Below, piece after piece: positions 1 to 6,997 of a stretch of DNA of 11,316 nt. The position numbers were made by a program, and so were the translations under genes. The DNA lies in NCBI GenBank assembly GCA_046484325.1, contig JAWOJB010000082.1, positions 1 through 11,316 on the forward strand, given 5' to 3'. The notes under the pieces were generated by a model. The model saw only the letters and a list, made by a program, of their open reading frames with translations, did not search any database and had not been told where the DNA came from. Origin of the DNA: JAWOJB01 sp046484325 (lineage in GTDB: Bacteria; Actinomycetota; Acidimicrobiia; Spongiisociales; ZC4RG35). The number at the start of each line of letters is the position of its first letter. Position 1 is the first letter of the stretch.

Positions 1-304
1 GCCGGGGGACAAACCAGGATGTGAGCGATGCGCCATGGGCGATGCGCTGTGCGCTTTGTCCCCCACCGAGTGGGGGAAGGGGCCCCCGCGGCGAAGCCGC
101 GGGGTAGGGGGATGGTGCACGTCGCGGGGTTCGGTCCCCCTACCTCCCGGCTCGCTGACGCTTGCCGGCAGGGACCTTCCCCCAGCCTGCGGCCGGGGGA
201 CAAACCAGGATGTGAGCGATGCGCCATGGGCGATGCGTTGTGCGCTTTGTCCCCCACGGAGTGGGGGAAGGGGCCCCCGCCGCCGGAGGCGGTGGGGTAG
301 GGGG
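1..304. repeat. Two-copy structured palindromic repeat, period 191 bp
   Basis: This gene-free stretch holds two copies of a repeat. Positions 1-89 match 192-280 at 87 of 89 bases, differing at 47/238 (C/T) and 67/258 (C/G). Each copy begins with a 10-bp inverted repeat (GGGGGACAAA at 4-13 with TTTGTCCCCC at 55-64; 195-204 with 246-255) around a 41-nt loop carrying two direct GCGATGCG-type words. A short hairpin follows (CCCCCAC/GTGGGGG at 60-66/70-76 and 251-257/261-267), then a third hairpin (84-104 and 275-297) whose sequence has diverged while pairing is kept. The unit starts at base 1, so the array may extend left. Short ORFs crossing it look like chance. It could be a REP- or MITE-like dispersed element or a structured RNA; no transposase is present in the window. 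Confidence 0.8.
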
Positions 305-312
305 GCGGTGGA

Positions 313-326
313 CCTCCACGTGGAGG
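313..326. terminator. Perfect 14-bp palindrome just past the ATPase stop
   Basis: CCTCCACGTGGAGG is a perfect palindrome beginning 5 bases beyond the minus-strand ATPase stop codon (332-334). As RNA it would give a short stem of about 5 bp with a 4-nt loop. No T-tract follows, so it is at best a weak terminator or mRNA 3'-end stabiliser. The repeat hairpins further on may contribute to stopping transcription of the ATPase. Confidence 0.3.
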
Positions 327-331
327 CCTTC

Positions 332-3073
332 CTATGCGCCCTCGCTCCGGGCCTCCCGCCGGTTCCACCACCACTTGTGCAGCTCCATCACCACCACGAC
401 GCTCAGTGCGAGGACCATCAGATAGCCCCATTGCGACGGCGGGATCGGATGGACGCCGAGCACGTCCTGGAAGAACGGGATGTAGGTGGCGGCGAGGTGG
501 ATGGCGAGCGCCGTGGCGGTGCCGCCGAGCAGGATCGGGTTGCGGAGCGGGTTGATCCTGAACAGGGAAATCCGCTCCGACCGGGCGTTGCCGATGTGGA
601 AGATCTCGAACAGCACGAAGAGCTGGACGAGCAGGTTCCGGGCATCGGTGGTGTCGAGGTCCTGGTTCGCCGACCAGAGCCACAGTCCCACCCCGCCCAT
701 CACCAAAGCCGCCAGCAGCGTCCGTTCGATCATGAGCCGGTTGAATATCGGCTCCGACGGTGATCGGGGCGGGCGCCGGAGGACGCCGTCCTCGCCGGGT
801 TCGAAGACGAGCGCCACGCCCTGGATGCCGTTCGTGACGAGGTTCAGCCACAGGAGCTGGACGGCGGTGAGTGGAACGCCCAGGCCCAGCATGAGTGCCG
901 ACAACATGAGGGTCACCTCGGCCGCTCCCGTCGAGATGAGCAGGTAGATCACCTTGCGCACGTTGTCGTAGGCGATCCGGCCCTCCTCGACGCCCGCCAC
1001 GATGCTGGCGAAGTTGTCGTCGGTGATGACGAGGTCGGATGCCTCCCGTGCGACGTCCGTACCGCTGCGGCCCATCGCCACTCCGAGGTTGGCCTGCCGG
1101 AGCGCCGGAGCGTCATTGACCCCGTCGCCGGTGACCGCCACGTACCTGCCGTTCGACTGCCAGGCCTCGACCACCCTCAGCTTGTCTTCGGGGGTGGCAC
1201 GGGCGATCACCGAGTACCGGCCCACCTCTGCCCTCAGTTCCTCGTCCTCGAGCCGGGCCAGGTGCCCACCCTCGAGTACCGGGGCGCCGCTCTCGGCCAG
1301 GCCGATCCGGTGGGCGATCACCCCAGCCGTCGTGGCGTGGTCACCGGTGATCATCACGACGTCGATTCCCGCCTCCCGGCACCTGGCGATGGCCTCGGGC
1401 ACGCCCTCTCTGGGAGGGTCGCTCATCCCCACGAGCCCGAGGAACACCAACCCGGTCGGATCGGGCGGTGAGGCCTCTTCCTGGACCGCTTCGCCCGTCT
1501 CGGCGTCGGCCAGGGCGATCACCCGCTGCCCGGCGGCCATCAGCTCCTCGACCGCGGCCATCACCCGGTCGGGATCGAGTGCTCGTGCCTCGCCGGAAGC
1601 GTCGTCGAGCTCGGCGTCGCACATCGCCAAGACCCGCTCGGGGGCACCCTTCACGCAGGTGAGCCCGCCACCGTCCCGCACGTGGAAGCTGGCGGAGTAG
1701 CGGCGCTCCGGCTCGAAGGGGATGGTGGCCAGCGTGTCGTGCTCGGCCGCGAACCGCGTGGGATCCATGCCGGCCTTGATGGACAGGGCGAGGAGGGCCA
1801 CGTCGGTGGGGTCTCCCGACCAGACCCAGCCCTCCGAGGCGTCGGCGTCCTCGGCCAGCGAGGCCTCGTTGGCCAGGCACCCCGCCCGCAGCAACCGGCC
1901 GAGGGCGGGGTGCTCGGCGGCCATGACGGCCCGGCCGCCGGCGCGCAGCTCGCCCTCGGGGACGTAACCGGTGCCGGTCGCCTCGTATCGCCGTCTCCCC
2001 GCCACCAGGTGCTCGACGGTCAGCTCGTTGCGGGTCAGGGTGCCGGTCTTGTCGGTGCCGATCACGCCACAGCTGCCCAACGCCTCGACGGCCGGCAGGT
2101 GACGAACCACCACCCGGCGCTTGGCCATTCGCGACACGGCGATCGCGAGAGCGACGGTGAGGGCGATGGGGAGGCCCTCGGGCACCGCCGAGACGGCCAA
2201 CGCGACCGCCCCGAGCAGCAGCTCCCCGAACTCCTGGCCCTGAGCCGTGCCGATCCCGATGATCACGAAGATGACGCCGATGGCCACCCATCCGATAACC
2301 CGGGCGAACTTCTCCATGCTCACCACGAGCGGGGGAGGGGTGGGCTTGGCGGCGGCGAGTCGGGTGGCGATCGCCCCGACCGCCGTGGAGGTGGCGGTGG
2401 CAACGACCAGGCCCGAGGCGCGACCCGAGGTCACAACCGTCCCGGCGAACGCCATGTTCCTCCGGTCGGCGAGAGCAGTGCCTTTGTCGAGCACCGCCTC
2501 TGCCTCCTTCGTGGCGGGCATCGACTCGCCGGTCAGCAACGACTCGTCGACCCGGAAGGCCCTGCTGTCGACGAGACGGACGTCGGCGCTCACCCGCATG
2601 CCCGACTCGAAGAGCAGCACATCGCCAGGCACCACCTCCTCGCCGTCGACGTCGACTGCATGTCCGTTGCGCCGGACCCGCGCCCTGGAGCGGACGAGCC
2701 CGGCCAGCGCCAGCACCTCTTGCTCCGCCTTGTTCTCGTTGTAGAAGCCGATGGCGGCGTTGATGAGCAGCACAGCGACGATGAAGCCGGCGTCCTTGCC
2801 CTCGCCGAGGGACACGGCGACCACCGCCGCCGCCACGAGGATGTAGATGAGCGGGCTCTGGAACTGACGGAGCAGGATGCGCCACTTCGATGTGGCCTTG
2901 GGTGGCTCGAGGGCGTTGGGCCCGAAGCGCTCCAGCCTGTCGGCGGCCTCGTGGGTCGACAGACCGCCGAGACCGACGCCGAGGCTCTCGGCGACGGCGT
3001 CGGGTTCCTCGGAATGCCAGGCGCCGGCCGATTCCGGCGCCGTCCGCCCATCCGCCTGGCGGTGGTCTGCCAT
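332..3073 (-). CDS. Cation-transporting P-type ATPase (P2-like)
   Basis: Membrane pump of 913 aa that drives cation transport through a phospho-aspartate intermediate. An N-terminal cation-ATPase domain (about 22-90) is followed by an M1/M2 pair (73-110), the actuator domain with TGES (181-184), and M3/M4 with PEGLP (298-302). Then come the phosphorylation motif DKTGTLT (Asp341), the nucleotide-binding KGAPE (475-479), the hinge TGDGVNDAP (648-656), and a C-terminal group of about six helices to 900. Length and layout fit bacterial P2 pumps. The start is ATG at 3073, with an AAAGGAG Shine-Dalgarno at the usual spacing; the frame stays open upstream, but that stretch overlaps the divergent antiporter and does not look like protein. 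Compared with SERCA, M4 Glu (299), M5 Glu (719), M6 Asn (744) and Thr (747) are present, but the M6 Asp is Asn748 and the M5 Asn is Gly716. The ion is therefore uncertain: Ca2+ is not assured, and Na+, K+ or Mg2+ are possible. Confidence 0.93.
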   Translation of the reverse strand: MADHRQADGRTAPESAGAWHSEEPDAVAESLGVGLGGLSTHEAADRLERFGPNALEPPKATSKWRILLRQFQSPLIYILVAAAVVAVSLGEGKDAGFIVAVLLINAAIGFYNENKAEQEVLALAGLVRSRARVRRNGHAVDVDGEEVVPGDVLLFESGMRVSADVRLVDSRAFRVDESLLTGESMPATKEAEAVLDKGTALADRRNMAFAGTVVTSGRASGLVVATATSTAVGAIATRLAAAKPTPPPLVVSMEKFARVIGWVAIGVIFVIIGIGTAQGQEFGELLLGAVALAVSAVPEGLPIALTVALAIAVSRMAKRRVVVRHLPAVEALGSCGVIGTDKTGTLTRNELTVEHLVAGRRRYEATGTGYVPEGELRAGGRAVMAAEHPALGRLLRAGCLANEASLAEDADASEGWVWSGDPTDVALLALSIKAGMDPTRFAAEHDTLATIPFEPERRYSASFHVRDGGGLTCVKGAPERVLAMCDAELDDASGEARALDPDRVMAAVEELMAAGQRVIALADAETGEAVQEEASPPDPTGLVFLGLVGMSDPPREGVPEAIARCREAGIDVVMITGDHATTAGVIAHRIGLAESGAPVLEGGHLARLEDEELRAEVGRYSVIARATPEDKLRVVEAWQSNGRYVAVTGDGVNDAPALRQANLGVAMGRSGTDVAREASDLVITDDNFASIVAGVEEGRIAYDNVRKVIYLLISTGAAEVTLMLSALMLGLGVPLTAVQLLWLNLVTNGIQGVALVFEPGEDGVLRRPPRSPSEPIFNRLMIERTLLAALVMGGVGLWLWSANQDLDTTDARNLLVQLFVLFEIFHIGNARSERISLFRINPLRNPILLGGTATALAIHLAATYIPFFQDVLGVHPIPPSQWGYLMVLALSVVVVMELHKWWWNRREARSEGA

Positions 3074-3147
3074 CGGTGGCTCCTTTCGACTCGACGTTGC
3101 CCAGGGAGGATGGTCGGTTTGGGGGTGGCCGGGCAAGACGGGCCGTT

Positions 3148-3155
3148 GGTACCCT
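3148..3155 (+). promoter_or_regulatory. Extended -10 promoter for the antiporter operon
   Basis: TGGTACCCT reads as an extended -10 element (TGn followed by TACCCT at 3150-3155). The expected transcription start, about 7 nt downstream, falls on the ATG at 3162, which would make the transcript leaderless. No convincing -35 box is visible. The similar TATCCT before prfB supports a shared promoter style. Confidence 0.4.
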
Positions 3156-3161
3156 GTTCGC

Positions 3162-3233
3162 ATGCAGCCGCCCTGCGTGACGGCGTTCGCGATCGCCACC
3201 GTCGCCTCCCGGCGACCCGGGACCGGGTCGTGA
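3162..3233 (+). CDS. Putative 23-aa leader peptide, coupled to the antiporter
   Basis: A 23-codon ORF starts with ATG at 3162, right where transcription from the TACCCT box at 3150-3155 would be expected to begin. It has no Shine-Dalgarno, which fits leaderless translation. Its TGA (3231-3233) overlaps the antiporter GTG (3230-3232) as GTGA, the usual geometry for stop-restart coupling. The peptide (begins MQPPCVTAF) has one Cys and no run of a single amino acid, so a classical attenuator is not suggested. I do not recognise the peptide. Its main role may simply be to bring ribosomes to a start codon that has no ribosome-binding site of its own. It could be chance in high-GC sequence. Confidence 0.35.
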   Translation: MQPPCVTAFAIATVASRRPGTGS

Positions 3234-4882
3234 CCGAGGAGAGCTTCGTCCTCTTCGCGGCCATCCTGGCCCTGGCCGCCGTTGCGGGCACCATCGCCAG
3301 CAAGCTCCGTCAGCCGGTGATCGTGGCCTTCATCGGGGTGGGCATCCTCGTCGGCCCGGTGGGCCTGGGTTGGGTGGTGGGTGGCGGCCAGATCGAGCTG
3401 CTGGCCAAGCTCGGCATCGCCGTCTTGCTGTTCCTGGTCGGCCTCAAGCTCGACCTCCACCTGATCCGGACGACGGGCCCGGTGGCGCTGGCCACCGGGC
3501 TCGGCCAGGTCTTGTTCACGTCGGCGTTCGGTTACCTGATCGCCCTCGGCCTCGGGATGGAGCCGCTCACCGCGCTGTACGTGGCCGTGGCCCTCACCTT
3601 CTCGTCGACGATCATCATCGTGAAGCTGCTCTCCGACAAGCGGGAGCTGGAGCAGCTCCACGGTCGGATCGCCGTGGGCTTCCTGATCGTCCAGGACATC
3701 GTCGTCGTCCTGGTGATGATCGGCCTGAGCGCGCTCGGCAGGGGTGGTGGGCAGGGCCCGGTCGTCGAGATCGGGCTGGTGGCGTTGAAGGGCGCCGGGC
3801 TCATGCTGGCGATCGCCCTCGTGATGCGCTTCATCTTCCCCACGCTGTTACCGCTGGTGGCGCGGACCCAGGAGCTGCTGGTGCTGTTCGCCATCGCCTG
3901 GGCGGTGGTGCTTGCGGCGTTCAGCGATCTGCTCGGCTTCAGTACCGAGGTGGGGGCGTTCCTGGCCGGAGTCGCGCTGGCCTCGACGCCCTACCGGGAG
4001 GCGGTGGGGGCGAGGCTCGTCAGCCTCAGGGACTTCCTCCTCCTCTTCTTCTTCCTCGAGTTGGGTGCTCGGCTCGAGTTCGTCGACGCCAGTCGTCAAC
4101 TCATCGACGCTGCCATCCTCTCGGCCTTCGTCCTCATCGGAAATCCGCTGATCGTGCTGGCGATCATGGTGGCGATGCGGTACACGGCCCGCACGTCGTT
4201 CCTGGCCGGGCTGACCGTGGCCCAGATCAGCGAGTTCTCGCTCATCCTCGCCGCCCTCGGGTTCAGCCTCGGCCACATCGAGACCGCCACCGTGAGCCTC
4301 ATCACCGTGGTCGGCCTCCTCACGATCGGCATCTCCACCTACCTGATCCTGTACTCCCACCCCATCTATCGACGGCTGGCGCCGTGGCTCACACGCTTCG
4401 AGCGCCCTCGCACCATTCCTGAGCCCGCCGGGGAAGATGACGAGGTCGACGTGATCCTGTACGGGTTGGGCAGGTACGGCGGCAGCCTCGCCCGGCGATT
4501 CCTGGCGGCTGGGCATCGGCTGCTGGCAGTCGACTTCGATCCGAGGGCAGTCATGCTCTGGAACCGGGATGGCTGCGTCGCCGTCTTCGGCGACGCCGAG
4601 GACCTGGAGCTGCTCGCCTCGCTTCCCCTCGATCGGGCGCCGTGGGTGATGAGCACCGTCGCGTCCGTCGAGACGAGTCTCGCCCTGATGGCGGGTCTGC
4701 GGGAGCAGGGGTACCGGGGCAGGGTGGCGGTCACGGCCCACACCGTCGCGGACGCCCGGAGGCTGGAGATGGCCGGCGCGGATGCCGTGTTGCGGCCCTT
4801 CTCGGACGCCGCCGATGCGGTCATCGCCCTGCTCGACGGGGGGCGCGACGCCACCGTCGACATCTCGTCGGATTCGGTATGA
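3230..4882 (+). CDS. Kef-type CPA2 K+/H+ antiporter with RCK N domain
   Basis: A 550-aa inner-membrane monovalent cation/proton antiporter. Residues 5-380 form the Na+/H+ exchanger domain with roughly 12-13 hydrophobic helices. The ion-site helix carries Gln155-Asp156 (FLIVQDIVVV), the QD form seen in KefB/KefC relatives and usually linked to electroneutral K+/H+ exchange. A cytosolic TrkA-N/RCK domain follows at about 406-530 with a Rossmann YGLGRYGG (Gly412, Gly414, Gly417) and an acidic residue ending strand 2 (VDFDP, 434-438), suggesting NAD(H) or another nucleotide as gating ligand. No RCK C domain follows. GTG at 3230 is chosen because homology-like sequence begins there and no suitable in-frame start with a ribosome site lies upstream; the frame is open for over 500 codons upstream only as a shadow of the ATPase. 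It overlaps the leader ORF (GTGA) and the downstream stress protein (ATGA), so the three are probably co-translated. K+ specificity is inferred. Confidence 0.9.
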   Translation: MTEESFVLFAAILALAAVAGTIASKLRQPVIVAFIGVGILVGPVGLGWVVGGGQIELLAKLGIAVLLFLVGLKLDLHLIRTTGPVALATGLGQVLFTSAFGYLIALGLGMEPLTALYVAVALTFSSTIIIVKLLSDKRELEQLHGRIAVGFLIVQDIVVVLVMIGLSALGRGGGQGPVVEIGLVALKGAGLMLAIALVMRFIFPTLLPLVARTQELLVLFAIAWAVVLAAFSDLLGFSTEVGAFLAGVALASTPYREAVGARLVSLRDFLLLFFFLELGARLEFVDASRQLIDAAILSAFVLIGNPLIVLAIMVAMRYTARTSFLAGLTVAQISEFSLILAALGFSLGHIETATVSLITVVGLLTIGISTYLILYSHPIYRRLAPWLTRFERPRTIPEPAGEDDEVDVILYGLGRYGGSLARRFLAAGHRLLAVDFDPRAVMLWNRDGCVAVFGDAEDLELLASLPLDRAPWVMSTVASVETSLALMAGLREQGYRGRVAVTAHTVADARRLEMAGADAVLRPFSDAADAVIALLDGGRDATVDISSDSV

Positions 4883-5733
4883 GTGGCATCGACCGGATCC
4901 TCGTCGCCTCCGATCTCTCAGCGAAGTCCCTGCTCGCGATCGCGAGGGCGACGATGCTCGCCACCGCCCACCGGGCCCACCTGGGCGTTCTCCGGGTCGT
5001 CGATCCGGACGTCGACGACGTCGACCTCGAGGGAGCCGGGGTCGAGCTGCGGGAGGCGCTCGCCCGAACGCCTGCTGCTGTCGGTGCCGATCTCGCGGTC
5101 GTTTCGGGCACCCCGTTCGTCGAGATCATCCGACACGCCCGGGCCACCGACGTCGATGTCGTCGTGGTGGGGTACTCCGGCCAGGATGCGGGGCCGCGCT
5201 CGGGTCTGGGCACCACCGTCGAGCGGGTGATTCGCAAGGGCGACCGCCCGGTGCTCTCCGTGCGGCGAGGCCCGAGAGGGCCGTATCGCAGGCTGGTGGT
5301 CGGCATCGACTATTCCGAGCACTCGGCCCAAGCGCTTGCCTTCGGCTCGGTCCTTGCCCCCGAGGCAGCCGTTCAGGTGATCCACGCCTACCCGTTGCTG
5401 GGGGTGCGCAAGCTGGAGGGTGCCGGCGCCTCGCACGACGAGGTCGCGGCCTACCTCCGGACCGTCGAGGTGCGCGAGGCCGAACGCCTCGAGGCCTACG
5501 TGCGCGAGCGCGATGTGCGCGGGGTCTCCCATCACGTGATACCGGGACCGGCCCAGACCAGCCTCCCGGCGCTGGCACGGGAGCGACGCGCCGATCTGCT
5601 CGTGGTCGGCTCGCGGGGGGCGGCCGGCCTCCGGCACGTGTTGCTGGGCAGTGTCGCCGAGCATTCCCTGCGAGATGCCACGTCCGACGTCCTGGTGGTA
5701 CGGCACGGAGCCGCCACCTTCGAGCTCCCCTGA
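4879..5733 (+). CDS. Tandem universal stress protein (two UspA domains)
   Basis: A 284-aa soluble protein made of two UspA domains, about 3-128 and 136-275. Both carry the ATP-binding pattern G-x2-G-x9-G-(S/T): Gly98, Gly101, Gly111-Thr112 in the first, and Gly244, Gly247, Gly257-Ser258 in the second. Both domains should thus bind ATP. The two beta-strand-1 motifs (RILVASDLS, RLVVGIDYS) each hold the Asp expected near the adenine. The ATG overlaps the antiporter stop by 4 bases, so translation is coupled. USPs next to transporters often act as nucleotide-sensing partners, and a regulatory role on the Kef-type antiporter is a reasonable inference without direct proof. No membrane segment or signal peptide is seen. 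Confidence 0.92.
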   Translation: MSGIDRILVASDLSAKSLLAIARATMLATAHRAHLGVLRVVDPDVDDVDLEGAGVELREALARTPAAVGADLAVVSGTPFVEIIRHARATDVDVVVVGYSGQDAGPRSGLGTTVERVIRKGDRPVLSVRRGPRGPYRRLVVGIDYSEHSAQALAFGSVLAPEAAVQVIHAYPLLGVRKLEGAGASHDEVAAYLRTVEVREAERLEAYVRERDVRGVSHHVIPGPAQTSLPALARERRADLLVVGSRGAAGLRHVLLGSVAEHSLRDATSDVLVVRHGAATFELP

Positions 5734-5759
5734 GGTGCGGGTACCCGCCGCCTGACCGG

Positions 5760-5765
5760 TATCCT
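5760..5765 (+). promoter_or_regulatory. Candidate -10 box for prfB (leaderless start)
   Basis: TATCCT at 5760-5765 is followed by only 11 nt before the prfB ATG at 5777, with no Shine-Dalgarno in the gap. Transcription starting about 7 nt after the box would give a nearly or fully leaderless mRNA. No clear -35 box is seen. A 12-bp palindrome, GCGGGTACCCGC (5737-5748), lies just upstream, where it could affect the promoter or help end the preceding operon. Confidence 0.4.
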
Positions 5766-5776
5766 GAGCACATCAC

Positions 5777-6905
5777 ATGACGATCGAGATCGATCCCCGC
5801 GCCCAGGTCGCCGAGCTGCGAGCCCGCCTCGCCGATGCCCGGAGGTTCCTTTGACCTCGATGGCAAAGCCTCCGAGCTCGACGAGCTGCGGGAGCTGAGC
5901 AGCTCCCCGGACCTCTGGAACGAGCCCGATCGGGCCCGGATGGTCGCCCGCAAGCTCGCCCGCTACGAGAGCCTGTTCATGATGGTCGACGGTCTGACCC
6001 GTGCCATCGACGATGCCGAGGTGCTGCTGGAGCTGGCGAGCGAGGCCGGTGACGAGGAGTCGAGACGAGAGGCGATCGGAGAGCTGGCCGGGGTGGCCAC
6101 CGAGCTCGACCGGCTCGAGCGGGAGTCGCTGTTCTTCGGGGAGTACGACGACGCGCCGGCGATCCTCGGCGTGCACGCCGGAGCCGGCGGGGTCGACGCC
6201 CAGGACTGGGCTCAGATGCTCGCCCGCATGTACCAGCGCTATCTCGCTGACCACGGCTTCGCCGTCACGGTCGACGAGGTGACCGAGGGCGAGGAGGCAG
6301 GGGTCAAGTCGATCACGATGACGGTGACCGGAGACCACGCCTATGGAGTCCTCGAAGCGGAGCGGGGGGTGCACCGGCTCGTGCGGATCAGTCCCTTCGA
6401 CTCCAACGCCCGGCGGCACACCTCGTTCGCCGGGGTCGACGTGGTCCCCGAGCTAGGTGACGAGGTGGCGCTCGAGATCCGGGACGATGACCTGCGCATC
6501 GACACCTACCGGTCCCAGGGGGCAGGCGGCCAGCACGTCAACACGACCGACTCCGCCGTGCGGATCACCCACCTCCCGACCGGGATCGTCGTGTCCTGTC
6601 AGAACGAGCGGTCTCAGCTCCAGAACAAGGGACGCGCCATGACGATGCTCAAGGCCAAGCTGGCCCAGCGGGCGCGGGAGGAACAGGCAGCCCACCTCGA
6701 CGAGATACGGGGCGACCAGGGCGAGGCCGCCTGGGGCCGGCAGATCCGCTCCTACGTACTCCAGCCGTACCAGATGGTCAAGGACCTGCGGACCGGCGTC
6801 GAGATCGGCAACGTCCAGGGCGTGCTCGACGGGGACCTCGACGAGCTGATCGAGGGATACCTCCACTGGCGGCGAGCCCGGCACGAGGTACGCGGCCAGG
6901 ATTGA
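5777..6905 (+). CDS. prfB: Peptide chain release factor 2 (programmed +1 frameshift)
   Basis: RF2 ends translation at UGA and UAA. The gene is read in two frames: 25 codons from ATG at 5777 to an in-frame TGA at 5852-5854, then a +1 shift on CTT (5849-5851) into the long frame starting with GAC at 5853. The joined product is 375 aa. In this numbering the stop-recognition tripeptide SPF falls at 205-207 and the peptide-release GGQ at 250-252, the same numbers as in E. coli RF2, which supports both the start and the shift. The N-terminal helical domain precedes the codon-recognition and GGQ domains (SQGAGGQHVNTTDSAVRI), and the C-terminal helix is complete. RF2 autoregulates: low RF2 makes ribosomes pause at the UGA and shift. 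The split reading frame is the normal state of this gene, not a pseudogene. Confidence 0.97.
5841..5855 (+). promoter_or_regulatory. prfB: prfB programmed +1 frameshift site
   Basis: GGAGG (5841-5845) acts as an internal Shine-Dalgarno, followed by a 3-nt spacer (TTC), the slippery CTT (5849-5851), the TGA stop (5852-5854) and C. This matches the known RF2 frameshift layout, SD, 3 nt, CUU UGA C. Pairing with 16S rRNA stretches the ribosome so that tRNA-Leu slips from CUU to UUU, and reading resumes at GAC. Confidence 0.95.
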
Positions 6906-6934
6906 CTGGCACAGCCAGAGGTCGCTAGTAGCCT
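6902..6934 (+). promoter_or_regulatory. Candidate promoter for the ftsEX operon
   Basis: TTGACT (6902-6907), a good -35 match, overlaps the prfB stop codon. Possible -10 boxes are TAGTAG (6926-6931, 18-bp spacer) or TAGCCT (6929-6934, 21-bp spacer, longer than ideal). The remaining stretch to the ftsE start would be a leader of about 60 nt with a GGAGGG ribosome site at 6988-6993. Read-through from prfB is also likely. Confidence 0.3.
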
Positions 6935-6997
6935 TCCGGGGCCAGTTCTTGCGGCGGGCCGAGGGCGGAGGGCCCGGTCGCCGTATCGGAGGGTCCT

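Noticed and set aside
1..304. CRISPR array
   Set aside because: Only two copies with a 191-bp period, long internal hairpins and no regular spacers or cas genes.
28..763. Overlapping short plus-strand ORFs across the repeat and ATPase 3' end
   Set aside because: Their peptides simply translate the repeat and the antisense of the ATPase, with no ribosome sites or family features.
1341..2885. A 514-codon minus-strand ORF inside the ATPase gene
   Set aside because: Out of frame with the conserved ATPase and composed of Arg/Gly-rich low-complexity sequence.
1682..3229. A 516-codon open stretch upstream of and in frame with the antiporter
   Set aside because: It is antisense to the conserved ATPase domains, is rich in Gly, His, Arg and Asp, and shows no recognisable domain; a typical high-GC shadow frame.
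3074..3661. N-terminal extension of the ATPase frame by 196 codons
   Set aside because: It lies antisense to the antiporter start, has no family resemblance, and a well-placed AAAGGAG precedes the ATG at 3073.
3848..4741. A 297-codon minus-strand ORF opposite the antiporter
   Set aside because: Highly charged, Glu-, Gln- and His-rich shadow of membrane-helix codons; no start signal.
5777..5854. Broken prfB (frameshift mutation)
   Set aside because: The internal SD, CTT-TGA-C context and codon position match the programmed shift, so the gene is intact.
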